Below, in pieces: positions 15,911-25,383 of a stretch of DNA of 64,000 bases. How positions within the stretch are numbered: the stretch's first letter is position 1; every line of letters starts with the position of its first letter. This stretch comes from Fredinandcohnia onubensis (GTDB lineage Bacteria > Bacillota > Bacilli > Bacillales > Bacillaceae_L). The notes beneath the pieces are model-generated. The model was given only the letters and a program-made list of their open reading frames with translations, was not told the origin of the DNA and did not search any database. Location: contig NZ_NSEB01000007.1 in NCBI RefSeq assembly GCF_002734215.1, positions 124,001-188,000 on the forward strand, in the 5' to 3' direction. The position numbers and the translations under genes are program-made.

Positions 15911-17188
15911 TTATTTTGAAAACTGTGCTTCCTCAGTAGAGCCTTTTAAAGCGGTCGTAGAAGATGTTCCTCCTGTAATAACCTGTGCCACTTCATCGAA
16001 ATATCCTGTTCCTACTTCACGTTGATGTCTTGTAGCTGTGTAACCATGCTTTTCGCTTGCAAATTCAGCCTCCTGAAGTTCTGAATATGCCCCCATTCCT
16101 CTTTCTTTATAGCCTCTAGCTAACTCAAACATGCTGTGGTTTAGAGCATGGAATCCAGCCAACGTAACAAATTGGAATTTGTAACCCATTTTTCCGATTT
16201 CTTTTTGGAAATTCTCAATGGTCTTTTCATCTAGTTTCTTCTTCCAGTTAAAAGATGGAGAACAATTATAAGCTAATAGCTTACCAGGAAACTTCTCATG
16301 AATAGCATCTGCAAAACGTTGTGCTTGTTCTAAGTCTGGCTCAGACGTTTCACACCAAATCAAATCAGCATATGGTGCATATGCCAGACCGCGTGCAATT
16401 GCTTGGTCAATACCTGCCTTTGTCCGGAAGAACCCTTCTGGTGTTCGTTCACCTGTAATGAATTCCTGATCAACAGGATCGATATCACTTGTTATTAAGT
16501 CTGCAGCGTCAGCATCAGTTCTAGCTACTAAAATCGTTGGAACTCCCATTACGTCAGCAGCTAGTCGAGCGGAAATTAAGTTTCGTACAGCTGTTTGTGT
16601 TGGTAATAAAACCTTTCCACCTAAATGGCCACATTTTTTTTCAGACGAAAGTTGGTCTTCAAAATGTACACCAGCAGCACCCGCTTCGACCATGCCTTTC
16701 ATTAATTCAAATACATTCAACTGTCCTCCAAAGCCTGCCTCTGCATCTGCCACAATAGGAGCAAACCAGTCAGTGTCTCCTTGGCCCTCTAAATGTTGAA
16801 TCTGATCTGCACGTTGTAGCGCTTGGTTAATACGCTTTACAACACTTGGTACACTGTTGGCTGGATATAGACTTTGGTCAGGATACATGTGCCCCGAGAG
16901 GTTCGCATCAGCAGCTACCTGCCACCCACTTAAATAGATTGCCTTTAAACCTGCTTTTACTTGTTGAACAGCTTGATTGCCAGTTAAAGCACCTAGTGCA
17001 TGAATATAATCCTCTGTATGAAGAAGGTTCCAAAGCTTTTCAGATCCTCTACGCGCCAATGTATGCTCGATATCAATTGAACCACGTAAGCGAATAACAT
17101 CCTCAGCACTATAAGGTCTTTCAATTCCTCTCCATCTAGAATCCATTTCCCAGCTTTCTTGCAGTTTTTGAACTCTTTCGTTTGTCAT
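15911..17188 (-). CDS. aceA: Isocitrate lyase
   Basis: This 425-residue enzyme splits isocitrate into glyoxylate and succinate, the first step of the glyoxylate shunt. The family signature KKCGHLGG begins at residue 184 with the catalytic C186. The metal/substrate region [10 protein letters not shown] is at 147-156. Length is that of short bacterial AceA. It follows aceB by 36 bases and ends at a strong terminator. B. subtilis 168 lacks the shunt, so growth on acetate or fatty acids is a real difference of this organism. The nearby fatty-acid activation and hydration genes fit that use. Confidence 0.97.
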   Translation of the reverse strand: MTNERVQKLQESWEMDSRWRGIERPYSAEDVIRLRGSIDIEHTLARRGSEKLWNLLHTEDYIHALGALTGNQAVQQVKAGLKAIYLSGWQVAADANLSGHMYPDQSLYPANSVPSVVKRINQALQRADQIQHLEGQGDTDWFAPIVADAEAGFGGQLNVFELMKGMVEAGAAGVHFEDQLSSEKKCGHLGGKVLLPTQTAVRNLISARLAADVMGVPTILVARTDADAADLITSDIDPVDQEFITGERTPEGFFRTKAGIDQAIARGLAYAPYADLIWCETSEPDLEQAQRFADAIHEKFPGKLLAYNCSPSFNWKKKLDEKTIENFQKEIGKMGYKFQFVTLAGFHALNHSMFELARGYKERGMGAYSELQEAEFASEKHGYTATRHQREVGTGYFDEVAQVITGGTSSTTALKGSTEEAQFSK

Positions 17189-17224
17189 TTTAATTTCCTC
17201 CTTGTATTCTACTCATTTATTAAT

Positions 17225-18814
17225 CTATAAAATTTCATATCCAGGTAAAGTTAAAAATTCAACAAACTCATCATTCGTCACTAAGTCCTCAAACAGACTA
17301 GTTGCATCCGCAAAACGACCTGCTTCAAATGCTTCTGTCCCGATTTCTTGTTTAATGTTTTCAAGCTCTTCTTCTTTCAGTTGATGAACTAGCTCAAGTG
17401 TGACCTTTCTTCCATCCGTTAGTATTCCTTTTGGATGGCGGATCCACTGCCAAACCTGAGCTCTAGAGATTTCAGCTGTCGCTGCATCCTCCATGAGATC
17501 ATGAATCGGTGCGGCACCATGCCCACGAAGCCATGATTCAATGTATTGAATGCCAACATTGATATTCGTACGAACTCCTTGCTCTGTAATAGCTCCTTCT
17601 GGAACAGCAATGAGTTCCTCGGCCGTCACTTGAACGTCTTCACGTTTTTTATGAATTTGGTTAGCTCCAAGCATGACTGTATTAAATACTTCCCTAGCAA
17701 CCGGCACGAGACCTGGATGAGCCACCCATGTGCCGTCATGACCATTGTTCGCTTCACGTTCCTTATCTGCTCTTACTTTATGAAAGGCTTCCTCATTAGC
17801 TTTTGTGTTATTTTTTACAGGTATTTGGGCAGCCATCCCACCAATAGCATGAACATTGCGTTTATGGCAGGTCTTAATGACATGCTGTGAATAAGCACTC
17901 ATAAATGGGGCTGTCATCGTGACCACCGAGCGGTCTGGTAATATCACATCTTCTACATTCCGAAATCTTTTTAAATAACTAAAAATATAATCCCATCTAC
18001 CACAATTTAGCCCCGCTGAGTGTTCTTTTAGTTCATATAAAATCTCATCCACTTCAAAGGTTGCTAAAATCGTTTCAATTAAAACAGTTGCCTTTATCGT
18101 TCCTTGAGAAATTCCAATCTCATTTTGTGCAAAGATAAAAACATCATTCCAGAGTCTTGCTTCAAGATGGCTCTCCATCTTTGGTAAATAATAATATGGA
18201 CCACTTCCATTCTCGATCAAGTATTTTGCATTATGATAAAAATAAAGTCCAAAATCTAGTAAACTTGCAGATATTCGATTTCCATCAAGTTGTATATGTT
18301 TCTCTTCTAAATGCCAGCCACGTGGACGAACAACAAGTGTTGCAGTTACATTGTGAAGCTGATATTTCTTTCCATTTTGATTTTCAAATGTGATGGTCTT
18401 TCTTACGGCATCTCTTAGATTTATCTGTCCCTCGATAATGTTATTCCAAGTAGGAGAGGTAGCATCCTCAAAATCAGCCATAAATACTTTTGCCCCTGAA
18501 TTTAATGCATTAATAATCATTTTTCGATCGACTGGGCCAGTAATTTCAACTCGCCGATCCTCTAGGTCTTTCGGAATCTGCGCAACTGTCCAATCTCCTT
18601 TTCGAATATGCTCTGTTTCGGGCAAAAATGTTGGCATCTTTCCATTATCGATTTCGTTTTGTCTTTGCTGTCTCTTTTCTACTAGTTGCTTCCTTCTTTC
18701 TCCAAAGTTTCGCTCTAGTTTTTCAATGAAGTTCAATGCCTGGGGTGTCAAAATTTCTTCATACTGCTCATTCATCTTTCCCATGATCTGAATTCCTGAG
18801 GTTTGTGTCGTCAT
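17225..18814 (-). CDS. aceB: Malate synthase A
   Basis: This 529-residue enzyme condenses glyoxylate with acetyl-CoA to malate, the second step of the shunt. R166 in VVRPRGWHL corresponds to the catalytic arginine, and the signature SAGLNCGRWDY spans 266-276. The isoform is the shorter A type. It is first in the aceB-aceA operon. The upstream 150 bases hold several AT-rich -10-like sequences, but no clear cre or -35, so regulation cannot be read with confidence. Confidence 0.97.
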   Translation of the reverse strand: MTTQTSGIQIMGKMNEQYEEILTPQALNFIEKLERNFGERRKQLVEKRQQRQNEIDNGKMPTFLPETEHIRKGDWTVAQIPKDLEDRRVEITGPVDRKMIINALNSGAKVFMADFEDATSPTWNNIIEGQINLRDAVRKTITFENQNGKKYQLHNVTATLVVRPRGWHLEEKHIQLDGNRISASLLDFGLYFYHNAKYLIENGSGPYYYLPKMESHLEARLWNDVFIFAQNEIGISQGTIKATVLIETILATFEVDEILYELKEHSAGLNCGRWDYIFSYLKRFRNVEDVILPDRSVVTMTAPFMSAYSQHVIKTCHKRNVHAIGGMAAQIPVKNNTKANEEAFHKVRADKEREANNGHDGTWVAHPGLVPVAREVFNTVMLGANQIHKKREDVQVTAEELIAVPEGAITEQGVRTNINVGIQYIESWLRGHGAAPIHDLMEDAATAEISRAQVWQWIRHPKGILTDGRKVTLELVHQLKEEELENIKQEIGTEAFEAGRFADATSLFEDLVTNDEFVEFLTLPGYEIL

Positions 18815-18964
18815 TTTGTCCCTAACACCTTCCTTATATTGTTATAATACAGATTATTAATTCTAAAAGTATTATATAACACACTTTTCAAAATTGGAAC
18901 ATTTTTCTGTAAGTTTTTATATAACAATTAAAAAATATTGATTCTGTACTATAACAACACTATA

Positions 18965-19011
18965 AAAAAAAAGCCTTGTTAACAGAGTGCACTCTGTTAA
19001 CAAGGCTTTTT
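18965..19011. terminator. Very strong palindromic terminator of yhfN
   Basis: A perfect 22-bp inverted repeat (18968-18989 with 18990-19011) with no spacer, with A-run and T-run flanks, ends four bases past the yhfN stop. It can stop transcription from both sides and isolates the aceBA promoter. Confidence 0.9.
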
Positions 19012-19014
19012 AGG

Positions 19015-20277
19015 TTATTTCTCACTCTTTTCAAATTCGTTCGTATACGTAATTCTTTCAAGCATTGTTGGGTGTCCATATCTGAACATTTTCACTAAGA
19101 ATGGTGGATTCACTTGACTTAAACCGGCTTTTGATAATTCCTGGAATGACGAAACTGCTGCCTTGTTATCCTCCGTCATTTCAAGTGCGTACAGATCAGC
19201 TGACTTTTCCTGGTGTCTTGAAACAGCATTTGAAACTGGGTCAGAAACAAAACTTAAAACAGAGATTAATAATAGAAACACTGGAAGAACGGCAATATCT
19301 TTTACACTCGATATCTTAAACATATGGCCCCATTTTCTAACCATAAAGGACATAAGCTTGCTAATAATAAAGAGTCCTATTAAGGTTATAAGCAAATAAC
19401 CGGCAATGCCAATATAAATATGCTTCATCACGTAATGCCCCATCTCATGGGCCATAATAAATAAGATTTCATCTTCATTCAGACGTTGAAGTGTTGTATC
19501 CCATAGCACAATTCGTGAGTTAGAACCTATTCCTGTTACATATGCATTAAGGGCATTTGTTTTTTCAGACATATTTACTTCAAATACATGGTCCGCAGGT
19601 ATTTCCGCACGATCTGCCATCTCAAGAATTTTTGTTTCTAATTCTTTATTGGTTAATGGAAAAAAGTCGTTGTAAAGTGGGTCTATAATAACTGGTTGTA
19701 CAAACATGAGAAACATGGAGAATGGGATTGATAGAAGCCATGCATGGAACCACCATCTTTTCTCATTTCTTCGAATCAACCAGAACAAGACGCCCACAAT
19801 TAAAATCATTAACGCATAATTCACCCAAAAATCAATCAATAAATCCTTCATCCAGCCTTGAGTCGACTGTACAGTGATATTATATGTTTTTGAAACATTG
19901 TAGCTAATCCATGATAGTGGAAATGATAAAACTTCAACCAACAAGGAAAGCCAAAATAAATAAATCGCTGTCTGTAGGATTGAAAACTTAGCTGATACTT
20001 TTGACCAATCACGGAACTTTGCTGAAATCCCGATTACGAGGACGAGTATATAAATCAGCCATTCAAACGGTACTGACAGGAAAAACAAAAGGTTTCTAAT
20101 TTGTGAATACTCTTGACTTAATAAAAGCTCACGATCATTCATAAATGTCTGTGGGTCCGCTGGGCTCCCTTTTAGCTGTGCAGGGATGTCCGTATTTGCT
20201 CCAAAAAATAAATACCATGCTATAAATAAACCAAAAACGAGATAAATTCCAAGTGACCATCCGATTACTTTTTTCAC
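19015..20277 (-). CDS. yhfN: M48 family membrane zinc metalloprotease YhfN
   Basis: This 420-residue Ste24/CAAX-protease-like enzyme has about seven membrane segments. The zinc motif HEMGH is at 277-281, and a further metal-binding Glu lies in the later helical part. The start is set at GTG 20275-20277 because AAGGGGGA lies seven bases before it. An ATG 24 bases further up would place that site inside the coding region. It matches B. subtilis YhfN in type and neighbourhood. It likely degrades or processes membrane or exported proteins. It is transcribed alone. Confidence 0.87.
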   Translation of the reverse strand: MKKVIGWSLGIYLVFGLFIAWYLFFGANTDIPAQLKGSPADPQTFMNDRELLLSQEYSQIRNLLFFLSVPFEWLIYILVLVIGISAKFRDWSKVSAKFSILQTAIYLFWLSLLVEVLSFPLSWISYNVSKTYNITVQSTQGWMKDLLIDFWVNYALMILIVGVLFWLIRRNEKRWWFHAWLLSIPFSMFLMFVQPVIIDPLYNDFFPLTNKELETKILEMADRAEIPADHVFEVNMSEKTNALNAYVTGIGSNSRIVLWDTTLQRLNEDEILFIMAHEMGHYVMKHIYIGIAGYLLITLIGLFIISKLMSFMVRKWGHMFKISSVKDIAVLPVFLLLISVLSFVSDPVSNAVSRHQEKSADLYALEMTEDNKAAVSSFQELSKAGLSQVNPPFLVKMFRYGHPTMLERITYTNEFEKSEK

Positions 20278-20449
20278 TATGCTGTCCCCCTTTATGTACA
20301 ACCCTCTTACTAGTATTTTAGTTTAAAGTAGGGCCAGATAGAACAATGACTTTCCTCATATCTTCATTTTTGACAATATAAGCGTATAAAAAACTCATTG
20401 ATTTCTAATTCATAATTAGTTATCATGAATGAAATATAATTGAAATTCT

Positions 20450-20665
20450 GTGATGAAGAGAGTAGTCCTGATGTAACCTAAAGCGAGTTGGGGATGGTGA
20501 AAGCCCAATGGTGAAATCAAGATGAACCGCACTTCTGAGAAGCCCACCTGAAATAAGTAGGGTGTGCCGGGGGAACCCGTTACTTATTAAGTTAGGTTCA
20601 TCGTGAACAATTGGAGTGGTACCGCGGGTAAATCTCGTCTCTTTTATAGAGACGGGATTTTTTTA
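20450..20665 (+). promoter_or_regulatory. T-box riboswitch leader of argS
   Basis: The 5' leader carries the T-box sequence TGGTACCGCGGG at about 20616-20627 and a following terminator hairpin (stem around 20631-20641 with 20649-20659, then seven T). A structured stem I begins near 20455. A -10-like TATAAT is at 20435-20440. A GAACCGCAC stretch at 20524-20532 offers CGC as the specifier codon, fitting arginine. Uncharged tRNA-Arg would stabilise the antiterminator and switch on argS. Confidence 0.93.
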
Positions 20666-20686
20666 TCTTTAAAGGAGGGTTAGAAA

Positions 20687-22372
20687 ATGAATGTTATACA
20701 AGTGTATGCCGAAGCAATATCAAAGCAACTACAAGATGTTTTATCATATGAAGAAGTAATAAAACTTATTGAAAAACCGAAATTTCAGGAACAAGGTGAT
20801 TTAGCATTTCCTTGTTTTGCCCTTGCAAAGCACTTGCGAAAATCACCTGCTGTTATTGCAATGGAAATGGCACCTTTAATTCAAGGCTCCCTTTTTGAAA
20901 AGGTTGTTGCAGAAGGGCCATATATAAACTGTTTTCTAAACAAACAGGAAGTGAGTAAACATATTCTTCATACAATCCTTGCCAAAGAGTCAAATTACGG
21001 TAGCCACAACTTTGGTCAAGGAGCGACAATTACCATTGATTTTTCCTCACCAAATATAGCAAAGCCTTTTTCGATGGGGCATTTGCGTTCAACTGTTATC
21101 GGTAACGCGCTTGCCAAGATTGTGGAGAAATGCGGCTATCAACCACTTCGAATTAACCATCTTGGAGATTGGGGTACACAATTTGGAAAACTCATTGTTG
21201 CATATAAACTTTGGGGTAATGAAGAGGCCGTTAGAACAAACCCAATAACGGAGTTGCTCAAACTTTATGTGCGTTTCCACGACGAAGCCCAGACAAATCC
21301 TCAACTTGAAGATGAGGCAAGAATGTGGTTCAAATTGCTTGAAGAAGGAAACGAAGAAGCCTTAAACCTTTGGCGCTGGTTTAGAGAGGAATCATTAAAG
21401 GAGTTCTCACGAATTTATTCCCTATTAGATGTTGAATTCGATTCCTATCATGGAGAAGCATTTTATAATGACAAAATGGAAACTACAGTAGCAATGTTAA
21501 TCGAAAAAAATCTTTTAACTACTTCAGAGGGTGCAGAGGTAGTTGATTTATCTGAACAAAATCTCCCTCCTTGCTTAATTAAAAAATCTGACGGTGCAAC
21601 CCTCTATGCAACTAGAGATGTTACAGCAGCCATCTATCGGCAGGATCACTACCATTTTGCTAAATCTATCTATGTAGTAGGACATGAGCAAAGCTTACAT
21701 TTTAAACAAATCTTTCTAGTACTTGAAAAAATGGGTTATCAGTGGGCGAAGGAAATGGTCCATGTTCCATTTGGCTTTATCCTTAAAGGTGGAAAGAAAA
21801 TGTCAACACGAAAAGGAAAAATAGTTCTGTTAGAAGAGGTTATGAAGGAAGCAATCGAGCTCGCAAAGCAAAACATTGAACAGAAAAATCCAAGTCTCGT
21901 AAACAAAGATGAAATCTCGAAAATGGTCGGTTTGGGAGCAATCATCTTCCAGGACTTAAAGAATGAACGACTCAACAATATTGAATTTTCACTAGAGGAA
22001 ATGCTTAAATTTGAAGGAACTACTGGGCCTTACGTTCAATATACTCATGCAAGAGCTTGCTCTATTTTACGAAAGGCGAAGCTTTCAGGGGAAACAACAA
22101 AAGGACTTTCCGATTCGCATAGCTGGTCAGTTGTGAAGCTTCTGATGGATTTCCCGGCAACCATCCAAAGAAGTATGCAGCGGTACGAGCCTTCAGTAAT
22201 CGCGAAATATGTGATAGAGCTCTCTCAAGAATTCAACAAGTATTATAGCCATGTAAAGGTTCTTCATGTGGATGAAGAAATGAAGGATCGAGTTGCATTG
22301 GTCCGCTCTGTTACCATTGTACTGAAAGAAGGATTACGATTGCTAGGAGTAAAAGCACCAGAGGAAATGTAA
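20687..22372 (+). CDS. argS: Arginyl-tRNA synthetase
   Basis: This 561-residue class I synthetase charges tRNA-Arg. The HIGH-type motif is GHLRS at 131-135, following FSSPNIAKPFSM. The KMSK-type loop reads GGKKMSTRKG near residue 370. The C-terminal anticodon-binding DALR domain is complete and ends LRLLGVKAPEEM. An AAAGGAGGG site precedes the ATG. The T-box in front is notable, since B. subtilis argS is not known to me to carry one. A second, differently controlled argS may exist elsewhere in the genome. The gene sits between yhfN and lcfB. Confidence 0.96.
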   Translation: MNVIQVYAEAISKQLQDVLSYEEVIKLIEKPKFQEQGDLAFPCFALAKHLRKSPAVIAMEMAPLIQGSLFEKVVAEGPYINCFLNKQEVSKHILHTILAKESNYGSHNFGQGATITIDFSSPNIAKPFSMGHLRSTVIGNALAKIVEKCGYQPLRINHLGDWGTQFGKLIVAYKLWGNEEAVRTNPITELLKLYVRFHDEAQTNPQLEDEARMWFKLLEEGNEEALNLWRWFREESLKEFSRIYSLLDVEFDSYHGEAFYNDKMETTVAMLIEKNLLTTSEGAEVVDLSEQNLPPCLIKKSDGATLYATRDVTAAIYRQDHYHFAKSIYVVGHEQSLHFKQIFLVLEKMGYQWAKEMVHVPFGFILKGGKKMSTRKGKIVLLEEVMKEAIELAKQNIEQKNPSLVNKDEISKMVGLGAIIFQDLKNERLNNIEFSLEEMLKFEGTTGPYVQYTHARACSILRKAKLSGETTKGLSDSHSWSVVKLLMDFPATIQRSMQRYEPSVIAKYVIELSQEFNKYYSHVKVLHVDEEMKDRVALVRSVTIVLKEGLRLLGVKAPEEM

Positions 22373-22374
22373 TA

Positions 22375-22399
22375 GGCCCAGGACGTTGTGTCCCGGGCT
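22375..22399. terminator. Terminator downstream of argS
   Basis: A GC-rich 9-bp stem with one mismatch (22376-22384 with 22390-22398) directly follows the argS stop. The T-run is poor, so efficiency is uncertain. It also lies at the end of the converging atl gene. Confidence 0.55.
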
Positions 22400-22400
22400 C

Positions 22401-22706
22401 TTATTCTGGATGATACTGATATTTTTTCAGGTCAATTATACCGTTTACAACCTCTATCCCTTCATCCTTGAGAAAGATGACTTGAGCAGCACGTGTTTCC
22501 ACATCTTCGATTGCAATTTCACCCTTGGAGTTGATGACCCGGAACCAAGGAAGGCTATATTTCTTACTCATCGAATGCAGGATCCGCACAACCTGCCTTG
22601 CACCTCTTGGACTTCCAGCATGTTTTGCAATCTGTCCATAAGTCATAACCTTTCCAGACGGTATTTGCTTAATGATTCTAATAACACTTTCGGTAAATGG
22701 TTTCAT
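22401..22706 (-). CDS. Alkyltransferase-like (ATL) protein of the MGMT family
   Basis: This 101-residue protein is a winged-helix DNA-binding domain of O6-alkylguanine-DNA alkyltransferases without the N-terminal part. The active-site PCHRV motif is PWFRV (residues 53-57) with W54 in place of the acceptor cysteine. It cannot transfer alkyl groups. ATL proteins bind O6-alkylguanine and flag it for nucleotide excision repair. The helix-turn-helix YGQIAKHAGSPRGARQV is intact. It is transcribed convergently to argS. Confidence 0.88.
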   Translation of the reverse strand: MKPFTESVIRIIKQIPSGKVMTYGQIAKHAGSPRGARQVVRILHSMSKKYSLPWFRVINSKGEIAIEDVETRAAQVIFLKDEGIEVVNGIIDLKKYQYHPE

Positions 22707-22754
22707 ATCAACTTTATCCTAACACTAAAAATAATTATTGTGAGCTCACTAAAC

Positions 22755-23531
22755 TTATTTCCCTTTATAGTTCGGTTTTCTTTTATCATTAAAGGCTGCT
22801 AGCGCTTCCACCCTGTCCTCCGTTGGGATGATCACTTCATACGCTTTGCGTTCAATCTTAAAGCCTGTATGTAGGTCAGTGTTTAACCCTTGTTTAATAG
22901 CAAATTTAGCTTGCTGTAAGGCAAGAGGACCGTTCTTTAACATATCATTTGCTAGCTTCATGGAAGCTTCCATTAGTTCTTCACGAGGCACAACACTTGA
23001 TACAATCCCATATTCTTTCGCCTCTTCGGCGCTAATTCGTTTTGCAGTTAAAATTAGCTCCATTGCTTTTGTTTCACCAATAAGGCGTGGAAGTCGTTGC
23101 GTTCCCCCGGCTCCAGGAATGATTGCCAGACTTGTTTCTGTCAACCCCATCTGTGTATTTTCAACCGAAATTCGGAAATCACAAGCTAACGCAAGCTCCA
23201 TCCCACCACCAAATGCATAGCCATTGATTGCAGCAATAGTTGGCTGTGGTAAATCTCCAATACTAGCAAAAACCTGACCTATTTTATATACATTTCTTCT
23301 AACCTGTGCTTCATTTAATGTTTTTCGTTCCTTTAAATCTGCACCCACACTAAATGCTTTTTCACCTGTTGCAGTAATGATCACAACGCGGACATCGGCA
23401 TTTGTACGGATATCCTCGACAACCTCATCAAGTGTTTTAAGCATCTCATAATTAAAACAGTTCAACGCTTCTGGGCGATTCAATGTGACAGTTGCAACGT
23501 GATTTTCAACTTGGTATAAAACTGTAGTCAT
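22755..23531 (-). CDS. Enoyl-CoA hydratase/isomerase family protein
   Basis: This 258-residue crotonase-fold enzyme probably hydrates trans-2-enoyl-CoA in beta-oxidation. The oxyanion-hole region is GYAFGGGMELA, and both catalytic acids are in place (E112 and E132, the latter before IIPGAGGTQRL). The length is typical of EchA/FadB-like hydratases. A good ribosome site (AGAGGTGG) precedes the ATG. It lies downstream of lcfB, separated by a terminator, so it has its own promoter. A near-cre sequence lies in that promoter region. Confidence 0.88.
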   Translation of the reverse strand: MTTVLYQVENHVATVTLNRPEALNCFNYEMLKTLDEVVEDIRTNADVRVVIITATGEKAFSVGADLKERKTLNEAQVRRNVYKIGQVFASIGDLPQPTIAAINGYAFGGGMELALACDFRISVENTQMGLTETSLAIIPGAGGTQRLPRLIGETKAMELILTAKRISAEEAKEYGIVSSVVPREELMEASMKLANDMLKNGPLALQQAKFAIKQGLNTDLHTGFKIERKAYEVIIPTEDRVEALAAFNDKRKPNYKGK

Positions 23532-23551
23532 AGTTCCACCTCTTCTATAAT

Positions 23552-23568
23552 TTTAATATCGCTTACAT
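23552..23568 (-). promoter_or_regulatory. Cre-like site upstream of the enoyl-CoA hydratase gene
   Basis: The minus strand reads ATGTAAGCGATATTAAA, which fits the CcpA consensus WTGNAANCGNWNNCAWW except for one base (T for the late C). It lies 21-37 bases ahead of the start codon, a position suited to repression. It is a single-mismatch match only. Confidence 0.35.
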
Positions 23569-23626
23569 CCTATTTCGCTTCAAACTAAAAAATTCCTTTA
23601 ACAATTTTTATCAGCGCCGACATACT

Positions 23627-23653
23627 AAAAAGAACAGGCCGTTTTACCTGTTC
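23627..23653 (-). terminator. Terminator of lcfB
   Basis: A 7-bp stem (23632-23638 with 23647-23653, eight-base loop) is followed by five T on the minus strand, starting eight bases after the lcfB stop. Confidence 0.75.
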
Positions 23654-23660
23654 GTCTACC

Positions 23661-25214
23661 TTATTTATTCGTAACTAAATCCTTTAAGGCACGACGGAGA
23701 ATCTTTCCGGTCGTATTTTTAGGAAGTTCTTCTAGGAATTCTATTTTACTAGGAAGCTTGTATTTAGCTAAATGCTCACGACAATAATCAAGAAGACTCT
23801 CTTCTGTTAACTCTTCTTCCTTCTTCACAACGTAACAGACAACTGCCTCACCCAGATTCGGGTCTGGCACACCAAAAACAGCAACTTCAACAACACCAGG
23901 ATGATTATAAAGGACTTCTTCTACTTCTCTTGGATAAACATTATATCCACCAACATTGATCATATCTTTCTTACGGTCAACGATATAATAATAACCTTCT
24001 TCATCCACTTTTGCTAAATCCCCCGTATAAAGCCAGCCATTGCGTAATGTTGCAGCACTTTCTTCAGGCATTTTATAATACCCCTTCATGACATTTGGGC
24101 CACGAACTATCAACTCTCCAACCTGACCAACAGGAACTTCCTCACCATTTTCGTCGACAACCTTATTCTCAACATTGACAATGTTTGTCCCAATTGAGCC
24201 TGGTTTTCGTGGCCGATCTAATGGATTAAAGCAGGTTACAGGTGATGCTTCAGATAAACCATAACCTTCAGATACAAGAACATTGAACTTCTGCTCAAAG
24301 CTCTTTAAAAGGGCAACAGGCATTGCTGCCCCACCTGAAATACATAAGCGTAAAGAGCTTAGATCCTCAGGATTTCCATCAGGATATTGGAGGAGAAAAT
24401 TATACATCGTTGGTACCCCCGCAAAAACAGTTGCCTGATGCTCACTTGCGATTTGGAATATTTCCTTTGTGCTAAATTTAGGTACAATCAGCATTGTTCC
24501 ACCGCTCATTAATGGTGCATTTAACGCGACTGTCATGCAGAAAACATGGAACATCGGTAAGGTTGTAATAACCCTATCCTGTTCAGAAATTTTCAGGTAT
24601 TCCGCAACATCCCTTGCATTGCTGTACAAGTTCATGTGGGTCAACATGGCTCCTTTTGGTTTACCTGTTGTACCTGATGTGTACAGGATTACGGCAACAT
24701 CCTCATCTTCAAGCGTTGGTCCATCGTATGAAAGTTCACCTGAGCCAACTACCTCTGTAAACGATTTCAATTTTGGGTAGATTGATAGTTTTGTGACATC
24801 GACGCCACTATTTGTACCCTGTGGTGTTTCGCTAACAATGAGATGTTCAACTTTCGGAAGGTGTTCATTCATCTTTTCAAAAAGTGGGACAAGCAAGTCT
24901 AACGTAATGACAGCCCTTACATCTCCGTTGTTGATAATATATCCGATTTCATCCGGAGTATATATCGGATTAATTGGGATAACTGTTGCCCCTACACGTA
25001 GTGCACCGTAAAATCCAATAACAAAATGTGGAGTGTTGCCTAGTACTAGAGCAATGTGATCACCCTTTTTAATTCCCAGCTTCTCCAAGCCATTTGCAAA
25101 CTTTGTAACTGCACCATCTAATTCAGCATATGTACTTACATTCCCTTGAAAAATATATGCTGGTTTTTCGAAGTATTTCAGCGCTGTTTCTCCTAGTCGT
25201 GATGATAGATTCAA
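23661..25214 (-). CDS. lcfB: Long-chain fatty-acid-CoA ligase LcfB
   Basis: This 517-residue AMP-forming ligase activates long-chain fatty acids for beta-oxidation. The phosphate loop YTSGTTGKPKGAMLTH, the SEGYGLSEASPVTCFNP region, the hinge VDRKKDMINVGGYNVYP and the C-terminal lysine motif NTTGKILRR are all present. The start is TTG at 25212-25214, behind GGGGGGAG. It matches B. subtilis LcfB (YhfL) in sequence stretches and in position near lplJ. A perfect FadR operator lies just upstream, so it should be repressed by FadR until long-chain acyl-CoA accumulates. Confidence 0.93.
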   Translation of the reverse strand: MNLSSRLGETALKYFEKPAYIFQGNVSTYAELDGAVTKFANGLEKLGIKKGDHIALVLGNTPHFVIGFYGALRVGATVIPINPIYTPDEIGYIINNGDVRAVITLDLLVPLFEKMNEHLPKVEHLIVSETPQGTNSGVDVTKLSIYPKLKSFTEVVGSGELSYDGPTLEDEDVAVILYTSGTTGKPKGAMLTHMNLYSNARDVAEYLKISEQDRVITTLPMFHVFCMTVALNAPLMSGGTMLIVPKFSTKEIFQIASEHQATVFAGVPTMYNFLLQYPDGNPEDLSSLRLCISGGAAMPVALLKSFEQKFNVLVSEGYGLSEASPVTCFNPLDRPRKPGSIGTNIVNVENKVVDENGEEVPVGQVGELIVRGPNVMKGYYKMPEESAATLRNGWLYTGDLAKVDEEGYYYIVDRKKDMINVGGYNVYPREVEEVLYNHPGVVEVAVFGVPDPNLGEAVVCYVVKKEEELTEESLLDYCREHLAKYKLPSKIEFLEELPKNTTGKILRRALKDLVTNK

Positions 25215-25239
25215 TTTTCTCCCCCCTCAGTCAATATTA

Positions 25240-25257
25240 TGAATGAATAGTCATTCA
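25240..25257. promoter_or_regulatory. FadR operator in front of lcfB
   Basis: TGAATGAATAGTCATTCA is an 18-bp palindrome (7-bp arms around four bases) that fits the Bacillus FadR (YsiA) consensus TGAATGANTANTCATTCA at every position. It lies 26-43 bases before the lcfB start. Confidence 0.92.
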
Positions 25258-25335
25258 TTAATTGACAAAAAATAAAATTCTAAATATATTATATTGAAAG
25301 AAAGTTTTACTATCAAGATGGTATTGCATATTTTT

Positions 25336-25374
25336 ATAAAAAGCGGACTAAATTGTATGAATCTAATCCGCTTT
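25336..25374 (-). terminator. Terminator of the yhfI-lplJ operon
   Basis: An 8-bp stem (25340-25347 with 25367-25374) with a large, partly paired loop is followed by T-rich sequence on the minus strand, just after lplJ. Confidence 0.7.
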
Positions 25375-25383
25375 CGTCATTAT

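Noticed and set aside
18840-18960. Cre or strong sigma-A promoter for aceB
   Set aside because: Several TATAAT-like stretches exist but no -35 at proper distance and no cre within two mismatches, so none is annotated.
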